NCBI RefSeq assembly: GCF_041817755.1
Contig: NZ_JBGYBX010000047.1
Span: 1 to 45,619 of the forward strand
Source of the DNA: Glaesserella sp041817755
GTDB lineage: Bacteria; Pseudomonadota; Gammaproteobacteria; Enterobacterales; Pasteurellaceae
DNA length: 45,619 bases
Direction: 5' to 3'
Each line of letters opens with the position of its first letter. The first letter of the stretch is position 1. The notes below the pieces were generated by a model. It was not told the DNA's origin. It ran no database searches and was given only the letters and a program-made list of their open reading frames with translations. Both the position numbers and the translations under genes were made by a program. Shown piece after piece: positions 40,152 to 45,619 of this stretch.

Positions 40152-41039
40152 TTATTTTGTCGGTGCTTTCATAAAGCGGAAGAACTCGCTGTCCGGTTTC
40201 AGTAACATCATATTATTTGAACCTTCGGCAAAGCTTTCTTCATAGGCTTTTAAACTACGCACGAAACGATAAAATTCAGGCTCTTTGCTGAATGCTTCCG
40301 CATAAATTCGAGCGGCTTCCGCATCGCCGTCCCCTTTCAGTGCTTCCGCGGTTTTATTTGCATTCGCCAAAATCAGAATCACTTTTCTATCCACATCCGC
40401 TCGGATAAATTCCGCTTTTTCTTCCCCTTGAGAACGATGTTCACGGGCAACCGCCGCACGTTCGGCCTGCATACGCTGATAGATCGACGAAGACACTTCA
40501 TTCGGTAAATTGATTTGTTTCACTCGTACATCAACCACTTCAATACCCAGTTTTTCCGAACCGTCTTCACCGTCACTCAATGCTTTTTGGGCACCTGCCA
40601 TCAATTCACCGCGCGAACCGGAAACAATATCCTTAATCGTACGGGAACCGATTTCCGAACGTAAACGGTCATTAACCTTACGACGTAACAGATCCGCCGC
40701 TTTTTGGTAATCGCCCCCGGTTGCGGTGTAGAATTTGCCGAAATCGCTGATTTTCCATTTCACATAAGAGTCAACAAGCAAATCTTTTTTCTCTACCGTT
40801 ACAAAGCGATCTTCTTGACCGTCGAGCGTTTGAATACGGGCATCCAAGGTTTTAAGCTGATCGATAACGGGCACTTTGAAGTGCAGCCCCGGCTCATACA
40901 CTTTGACTTTGTTATCCGCATCACGCTGAACTTTATTAAAACGCAACATAATGCCGCGCTGACCTTCTTGCACAACGATGACCGATTGGTACACGACAAA
41001 CGCCAATACCGCCAATACGGGTAATAAAAATCTACGCAT
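40152..41039 (-). CDS. hflC: FtsH protease regulator HflC
   Basis: A 295-residue SPFH/band-7 protein with one N-terminal membrane segment (RRFLLPVLAVLAFVVYQSVI) and a large periplasmic domain: IVVQEGQRGIMLRFNKV, then the helical region with ERAAVAREHRSQGEEKAEF and NANKTAEALKGDGDAEAARI. With HflK it forms a ring-like cage around FtsH and controls access of substrates. It starts 2 nt after the hflK stop. Confidence 0.96.
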   Translation of the reverse strand: MRRFLLPVLAVLAFVVYQSVIVVQEGQRGIMLRFNKVQRDADNKVKVYEPGLHFKVPVIDQLKTLDARIQTLDGQEDRFVTVEKKDLLVDSYVKWKISDFGKFYTATGGDYQKAADLLRRKVNDRLRSEIGSRTIKDIVSGSRGELMAGAQKALSDGEDGSEKLGIEVVDVRVKQINLPNEVSSSIYQRMQAERAAVAREHRSQGEEKAEFIRADVDRKVILILANANKTAEALKGDGDAEAARIYAEAFSKEPEFYRFVRSLKAYEESFAEGSNNMMLLKPDSEFFRFMKAPTK

Positions 41040-41041
41040 GA

Positions 41042-42259
41042 TTAAAATCTCCCTTTACGAACTGATTCCGGTTGTGGTTGTACCGGTGCTGGCGATGTTG
41101 ATGGTACGGAGGGCACCGATTGAACCTGCGGCGGTTCAGCTTTTTCAGGTGCCGCAGACGGTGTCGGTTTTGCCATCAGTTTATCTATCGGTAATACGGT
41201 TAAATTATTGCCGTTTTCACCGTCCACCATGAGTTTCGGGGTATTCTTCATCACTTTTTCCATGGATTGGATATATAAACGTTCACGGGTTACGTCCGGC
41301 GCCGCTTTATATTCCGGCAGTAGTTTAGTGAAACGCTCCACTTCCCCTTTGGCATTTAGCACAACCTGCTCTTTATAAGCGTTTGCTTGCTCTAAAATCC
41401 GTTGTGCCTGACCGCGGGCAATCGGTTCTTGACCGCGCGCATAGGCTTCCGCTTCACGAATCAAACGTTGTTCATCTTCCTGCGCTTTAATGGCATCGTC
41501 AAATGCGGCTTTAACTTCTTCCGGCGGGCGGGCATATTGGAAGTTAACGTCGGTCACTAACAATCCCATGTTATACGTTTTAATAATATCACGTAATGTA
41601 CTCCACGTTCTTTCACGTACAACCGCACGTCCGGTGGTTAAAATATCATCCATCGTCATGTGACCGATTACATAACGTAATGCGCTGTCCGTCGCCTGTT
41701 TTAAGCTATCGTCCGGACTGCTGACACTAAAAAGATACTTCGCCGGATCTTCAATACGATATTGTACGGTCATTTCAACCAACACCATATTTTCATCTTG
41801 CGTCAGCATGGAACCGTTGGTTTTTAACTCCATCACACGCTCAATATTTACCGGCGTGACCTGATCAATAAAAGTGGGTTTCCAGTTTAAACCCGGTAGT
41901 ACAATCTCGTTTAATTTCCCGAAACGGGTAACCACGCCACGTTCCGCTTCTTGGATGGTATAAAAACCGGAAGCCCCCCAAACGACGGCACCCAGCCCTA
42001 AAATCATCGGTAAAAATTTACCTAATGCCGAGAACGAAGAACCACCATGATTATGATTTGAACCATTCCCGTTTCCCCCGCCCATTTTTTTCAGCAGATT
42101 ATTAAATACTTCTTCTAAATCAGGCGGTTGTTGCTCTGATTGTTTATGTTTAGATTCTTGTTCAGGCTGCTGACCGGAGCCTTGTTGTTCTTGTTCAGGC
42201 TTTTTCTGCCCCGGTTTTCCCCAAGGATCTTGCTGATTGCCTGATTCATTCCACGACAT
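41042..42259 (-). CDS. hflK: FtsH protease regulator HflK
   Basis: A 405-residue SPFH protein. It starts MSWNESGNQQDPWGKPG and has a Gln/Gly/Asn-rich cytosolic head (about 10-85, including GGGNGNGSNHNHGG), one membrane segment near 88-110 and the band-7 domain starting YTIQEAERGVVTRFGKL. The C-terminal tail is Pro/Ser/Gln-rich. I start it at 42259 because the family begins at MSWNE after GGAGAG; ten upstream codons in frame are not conserved. Confidence 0.96.
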   Translation of the reverse strand: MSWNESGNQQDPWGKPGQKKPEQEQQGSGQQPEQESKHKQSEQQPPDLEEVFNNLLKKMGGGNGNGSNHNHGGSSFSALGKFLPMILGLGAVVWGASGFYTIQEAERGVVTRFGKLNEIVLPGLNWKPTFIDQVTPVNIERVMELKTNGSMLTQDENMVLVEMTVQYRIEDPAKYLFSVSSPDDSLKQATDSALRYVIGHMTMDDILTTGRAVVRERTWSTLRDIIKTYNMGLLVTDVNFQYARPPEEVKAAFDDAIKAQEDEQRLIREAEAYARGQEPIARGQAQRILEQANAYKEQVVLNAKGEVERFTKLLPEYKAAPDVTRERLYIQSMEKVMKNTPKLMVDGENGNNLTVLPIDKLMAKPTPSAAPEKAEPPQVQSVPSVPSTSPAPVQPQPESVRKGRF

Positions 42260-42354
42260 AATTCTCTCCAAAGAAAAATCACTGTACATTTTGAAAAATG
42301 TAAGCTTCGGATTGTACCGATTTGAACTGCTTTTGGCTAGGTTGAATGTAAAAA

Positions 42355-43452
42355 TTATTTAACATCTAACCACCAAGACGTTGTTTTCGTCTCTTTATCA
42401 AAAACTTGCCCCAAAAGCGGAGTCACAACACCGATACCTCGCTGTTTTACCAAAGGGAGACTCTCTTTCACAGGTTCATCCCACGGGTGAAGCGCCAACG
42501 GATATGCTCCCCAGTGCACCGGCATAAATCTCTTGGCATTCAAAAGACTAACCGCATCGGCGGTTTGCTGAGGTAATAAATGGTTATCTATCCATACCGG
42601 GTTATACTGACCGTTTTCAACTAACACAAGATCAAAATAGCCAAACCGTTGTGCGATTTGTTTAAATTGGGAACCGTCTCCCCAAGAAGTATCGCCGGAA
42701 TAATAAATTTGTTCCGTCGCACTTTTAAGCACATAACCCGCCCATAATGTTTTATTGCGATCAAACAATCCCCTCGCCGTATTATGCCTTGCCGGAACGG
42801 CAAACACTTCAACATCCGCCAATTTCACCGATTGCCACCAGTCCAGCTCTTGAATACGATCTTGAGTTACGCCCCATTTTTGCAACAATACCCTCATTCC
42901 AAGCGGTACGATAAAGCGTGTTTTTTGCAAAACATAATGACGCACTACCTCTTCATCTAAATGATCATAATGATTATGGCTATAGATAATAACGTCTACC
43001 GGCGGCAATTCATCTATGCCCGCAGGGGGAGGCTGAAAACGTTTCGCCATGATCGGAATCGGAGAAGCATATTCTGCAAAAACCGGATCGATAAAAATCG
43101 TCTGAGCACCGCTTCTGACTAATAATGAACTGTGCCCGAACCAAATAAATTTCATTTGCTCGCTCGGTGTAAGAAAGGCTGAAAAATCCGGTTTTTCAAC
43201 AGGTAATGGTAACGCAGGAGCAAATTTTTCTCCATCTACAATCATTTCCCATAAATTGCCGTACAATTTACTTTTATCCATCTCCCCATCGGGAACAATA
43301 TTAAAAAATTGCTGTTGTTGAGCCGAATAGTGATCACTCTCTTGATAAATCGGGTAAGAATCCGGATAAAGCCAATAGGCGGCTGCACTCACAATCACAA
43401 TTGGAAGGAAGAGATATTTTTTAAAAAACGTTTTCATCATATAAAAAATCAT
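42355..43452 (-). CDS. MBL-fold metal-dependent hydrolase (NAPE-PLD/RomA-like), membrane-anchored
   Basis: A 365-residue protein with a membrane anchor (about 10-28) and a metallo-beta-lactamase domain: IWFGHSSLLVRSGAQTIFID, the metal motif SHNHYDHLD at 158-166, VPARHNT near 220, YYSGDTSWGDG near 250 and MPVHWGAYPLALHPWDEP. These match the family that includes N-acyl-phosphatidylethanolamine phospholipase D and many bacterial proteins of unknown substrate. ATGs at 43452, 43440 and 43437 are possible starts and none has a clear ribosome site. It is the only gene of its unit. Confidence 0.85.
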   Translation of the reverse strand: MIFYMMKTFFKKYLFLPIVIVSAAAYWLYPDSYPIYQESDHYSAQQQQFFNIVPDGEMDKSKLYGNLWEMIVDGEKFAPALPLPVEKPDFSAFLTPSEQMKFIWFGHSSLLVRSGAQTIFIDPVFAEYASPIPIMAKRFQPPPAGIDELPPVDVIIYSHNHYDHLDEEVVRHYVLQKTRFIVPLGMRVLLQKWGVTQDRIQELDWWQSVKLADVEVFAVPARHNTARGLFDRNKTLWAGYVLKSATEQIYYSGDTSWGDGSQFKQIAQRFGYFDLVLVENGQYNPVWIDNHLLPQQTADAVSLLNAKRFMPVHWGAYPLALHPWDEPVKESLPLVKQRGIGVVTPLLGQVFDKETKTTSWWLDVK

Positions 43453-43541
43453 AGTTAACGAGCTACACGATATGTTGATAAATTCTTTAATTTCAAGTCA
43501 TTGATATACCGATCTTTAAAAATTTACAGTTCACCTCACCA

Positions 43542-43557
43542 AAGCAATCGTTTGCTT
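43542..43557. promoter_or_regulatory. PurR operator
   Basis: AAGCAATCGTTTGCTT is a 16-bp palindrome with one central asymmetry and fits the E. coli PurR consensus ANGCAANCGNTTNCNT at every defined position. It overlaps the -35 box of the permease promoter. Confidence 0.85.
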
Positions 43558-43579
43558 AACTACTAAAATCCCGTATAAT
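43552..43579 (+). promoter_or_regulatory. Sigma-70 promoter of the NCS2 permease gene
   Basis: TATAAT at 43574-43579 is a perfect -10; TTGCTT at 43552-43557, 16 bp upstream, is the -35 and lies inside the PurR operator. Confidence 0.75.
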
Positions 43580-43612
43580 CCGTCCTCTTTTATTTCATTC
43601 TCTGTTTCATAT

Positions 43613-44917
43613 ATGCAAAAACTACTCTATCCTGTTGATTCCAAACCGCCTTTTGGCTTAACGCTTTTACTCGCCGCACAACATCTGTTAGCCGCACTTG
43701 GCGGTATCATTGCCGTTCCGCTGGTTTTAGGAGCCGTATTAAAATTACCGACGGAAGATACGATTGTATTGGTTAACGCTGCATTACTGATTTCAGGCGT
43801 GGTCACCATTATTCAATGTCAAGGTGTCGGACCGATCGGTCTACGTTTACCGAGTGTAATGGGTACAAGTTTTACTTTCGTTGCCGCCGCCATTGCCATT
43901 GGTTTTGAGCACGGTGTTGCAGGCATTTTAGGCTCTTCATTAGTCGGCTCGCTTGTGATGATTATCGGCAGTTTTTTTATGCCTTATGTACGTAAATTAT
44001 TTCCTCCGATTGTCACCGGCGTAGTCGTGATGATGATTGGTTTAAGCCTTGTCCCTGTTGCGGTGGATTGGTTTGCCGGCGGCCAACGTGGCGATGCCCA
44101 TTATGCGGATCCGGCCAACCTTGCCATGGCAACCTTCGTTTTAATTGTGGTGGTAGGCTTAGTGCAATGGGGAAAAGGTATTTTCTCTGCTGCGGCAATC
44201 GTGATTGGAATTATGGTTGGCTATGTAGTCGCTTTAACGCTTGGCTGGATCAACTTTGATAGCGTCCGAAATGCCGATATCGTTGCAGTACCTCAACCGC
44301 TTCACTTTGGCTTGAGCTTCCCGCTTGCCGGTATCATTGGAATGAGCATTGCTTACCTTGTCACTATTGTAGAATCCAGCGGTAATTTCTTAGCGCTAGG
44401 TAATGCGACGCAAACCGAAATTACCGGTAAACACTTACGCGGTGGTGTATTATGTGATGGGCTAGGTTCTGCTCTTGCGGCAATTATGTCCACCACACCA
44501 TTTTCATCATTTTCACAAAATATCGGCGTAATCTCTTTAACCGGTGTAGCTAGCCGTTATGTCGTCACCGTTATGGGCGTTTTACTTGTTCTTGCCGGCA
44601 TATTCCCTGTGTTTGGAGCTTTAATTGTATCGATTCCGATGCCGGTTTTAGGCGGCGCAGGCTTAATGATGTTTGCCATGATTATTGCCGCAGGTATCCA
44701 AATGTTGGATAAAATAGAACGCAGCAAACGTAACGGTTTGATCATTGCGATTTCAATCGGATGCGGCTTGGCTGTCACCACACGCCCTGAATTACTCGAT
44801 AAACTACCAAGCTTCGTCAAAGAGATTTTTGGTTCAGGTATTACTGTCGGCTCACTATTGGCCTTGATATTAAACTTAGTGCTACCTGAAGATAAAACGA
44901 GTAACACGAAAGAGTAA
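43613..44917 (+). CDS. NCS2 family xanthine/uric acid-type purine permease
   Basis: A 434-residue inner-membrane protein with about 12-14 hydrophobic segments. It has the NAT/NCS2 landmarks: LLLAAQHLLAALGGIIAVPL at the start (the QH motif), IQCQGVGPIGLRLPSVMGTS, ESSGNFLALGNATQTEITGK in TM8 with the following HLRGG, and SSFSQNIGVISLTGVASRYV. The TM8/QTEITGKHLRGG pattern is that of XanQ/UacT-like purine carriers rather than UraA. A consensus PurR operator upstream supports purine as substrate; which purine is not certain. Confidence 0.9.
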   Translation: MQKLLYPVDSKPPFGLTLLLAAQHLLAALGGIIAVPLVLGAVLKLPTEDTIVLVNAALLISGVVTIIQCQGVGPIGLRLPSVMGTSFTFVAAAIAIGFEHGVAGILGSSLVGSLVMIIGSFFMPYVRKLFPPIVTGVVVMMIGLSLVPVAVDWFAGGQRGDAHYADPANLAMATFVLIVVVGLVQWGKGIFSAAAIVIGIMVGYVVALTLGWINFDSVRNADIVAVPQPLHFGLSFPLAGIIGMSIAYLVTIVESSGNFLALGNATQTEITGKHLRGGVLCDGLGSALAAIMSTTPFSSFSQNIGVISLTGVASRYVVTVMGVLLVLAGIFPVFGALIVSIPMPVLGGAGLMMFAMIIAAGIQMLDKIERSKRNGLIIAISIGCGLAVTTRPELLDKLPSFVKEIFGSGITVGSLLALILNLVLPEDKTSNTKE

Positions 44918-44981
44918 TTACTTTAATCGACAAAATCTTACTTGATATTTTATCGATTTATCCCTATCTTGTGTTCATCTT

Positions 44982-45011
44982 AACGCCTCCCGGTGTGAGG
45001 CGTTTTCTTTT
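44982..45011 (+). terminator. Terminator of the permease gene
   Basis: AACGCCTC/GAGGCGTT with a 7-nt loop followed by TTCTTTTTT, about 65 nt after the stop and 24 nt before trxA. Confidence 0.82.
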
Positions 45012-45034
45012 TTCATTTAAAATAGGAGAAATTT

Positions 45035-45349
45035 ATGAGTACAGTGATTCACACAACGGATGCAACATTTGCACAAGACGTTTTAAAATCGGATGTACCG
45101 GTATTATTAGACTTTTGGGCACCATGGTGCGGCCCTTGCCGTGCAATCGGTCCTGTATTGGATGATTTGGCCGCTCAACTGGGTGATAAAGCTCGAATTG
45201 TTAAAATGAATGTAGACGAGAATCAACAAATTCCAGCACAATTCGGTGTACGCAGCATCCCGTTCTTAGCCATTGTGAAAAACGGTGAAGTCGTCGCTCA
45301 ACAAGTTGGCGCTCAAAATTTACCGGCATTTTTAGAAAAACTAGCATAA
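45035..45349 (+). CDS. trxA: Thioredoxin 1
   Basis: A 104-residue cytosolic thioredoxin. The active site is WAPWCGPCRAIGP near residues 28-40; the buried Asp and the cis-proline loop (RSIPFLAIVKNGEVV) are present. The start at 45035 is preceded by AGGAG. It reduces protein disulfides and is reduced by TrxB. Confidence 0.97.
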   Translation: MSTVIHTTDATFAQDVLKSDVPVLLDFWAPWCGPCRAIGPVLDDLAAQLGDKARIVKMNVDENQQIPAQFGVRSIPFLAIVKNGEVVAQQVGAQNLPAFLEKLA

Positions 45350-45371
45350 TCTTTCATACCATTTATAGAGA

Positions 45372-45404
45372 AAAAGAGCGAAAGATTCATCTTCTCGCTC
45401 TTTT
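45372..45404 (+). terminator. Terminator of trxA
   Basis: AAAAGAGCGA/TCGCTCTTTT with a 13-nt loop and further TTCTTT, 22 nt after the stop. Confidence 0.85.
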
Positions 45405-45508
45405 CTTTATCTAATCTTTCTTCTTTACTAAATAAACCATAAATTCAGTAACCACATGCTATCCTATTGGCGTAACCCCCAACATTTGCAAAATTCCCCC
45501 GCAATCCG

Positions 45509-45517
45509 ACCGCTTGT
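45509..45517 (-). repeat. Apl-type uptake signal near the right edge
   Basis: ACCGCTTGT on the plus strand with a TTTGCAAAATT tail before it. Confidence 0.8.
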
Positions 45518-45574
45518 CAGCCTCATTCTTCTCTTCTTTTCTTCTTCTGTTTCATTACTTTCGCAAAATAAAAA

Positions 45575-45604
45575 AAACCGCAAGCTATCTCTAACTTGCG
45601 GTTT
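45575..45604. terminator. Terminator of a gene beyond the right edge
   Basis: AAACCGCAAG/CTTGCGGTTT with a 10-nt loop; a run of A on the left gives a U-tract on the minus strand, so it most likely ends a minus-strand gene entering from the right. Confidence 0.75.
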
Positions 45605-45619
45605 CTCTCGTATTAAAAC

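Noticed and set aside
43453..43612. Purine riboswitch upstream of the NCS2 permease
   Set aside because: The promoter lies only about 27 nt before the start, leaving no room for an aptamer; control by PurR explains the site.

Overview
The window comes from a Pasteurellaceae chromosome of the lineage that uses the Actinobacillus pleuropneumoniae-type uptake signal. The 9-mer ACAAGCGGT or its complement occurs more than 20 times between 7.6 kb and the right end, usually with an AT-rich tail such as AAATTTTGCAAAT. The housekeeping genes (ThiI with a rhodanese domain, PepD, GroESL, HflKC-PurA, FabB) fit this family. I cannot name the species.

Region 1 (1-7.45 kb, minus strand) is an acquired type I-C CRISPR-Cas operon: cas3, a DUF2188 gene, a crRNA-like element, cas5c, cas8c (with an internal cas11c start), cas7c and cas4. 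It is GC-rich, has no Pasteurellaceae uptake signals, and carries six exact copies of the Neisseria DNA uptake 10-mer GCCGTCTGAA, so it probably came from a Neisseriaceae donor. cas1, cas2 and a repeat-spacer array do not follow cas4; an AT-rich AAA/SMC-like ATPase gene, cut by the left edge, does. Between the DUF2188 gene and cas5c are two degenerate repeats with the fold of a type I-C repeat (7-bp stem, 6-nt loop, 11-nt tag), separated by 19 nt. The 19-nt pseudo-spacer matches 13 of its first 14 positions to a site behind a 5'-TTC PAM lying between the -35 and -10 of a promoter upstream of the DUF2188 gene. This has the form of an RNA-guided autoregulatory (CreR-like) or addiction (CreTA-like) circuit, and it is the main find here.

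Region 2 (7.7-17.65 kb, minus strand) is a surface-polysaccharide operon: neuD-neuB-neuA-neuC for de novo sialic acid synthesis and activation, a Wzx-type flippase, a GT52 sialyltransferase, a GT25 transferase, a Wzy-like membrane protein and two GT2 transferases. Together they could build and polymerise a sialylated glycan. No initiating transferase, chain-length regulator or ABC exporter is in view.

Region 3 (17.7-45.6 kb) is core chromosome: an elyC/ydcF-like gene, thiI, an outer-membrane efflux lipoprotein, gmk, gpt, pepD, an EamA transporter, nadK, groESL, uvrD, a CYTH protein, a LysO-type exporter, dinB, htpX, an AI-2E/PerM-family protein, a cytochrome b562, fabB, purA, hflC-hflK, an MBL-fold hydrolase, a PurR-controlled NCS2 purine permease and trxA. 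It also holds small inverted-repeat elements (22.3 kb, and between groES and groEL), a strong palindrome upstream of the efflux gene, and several Rho-independent terminators, some built from inverted uptake signals.
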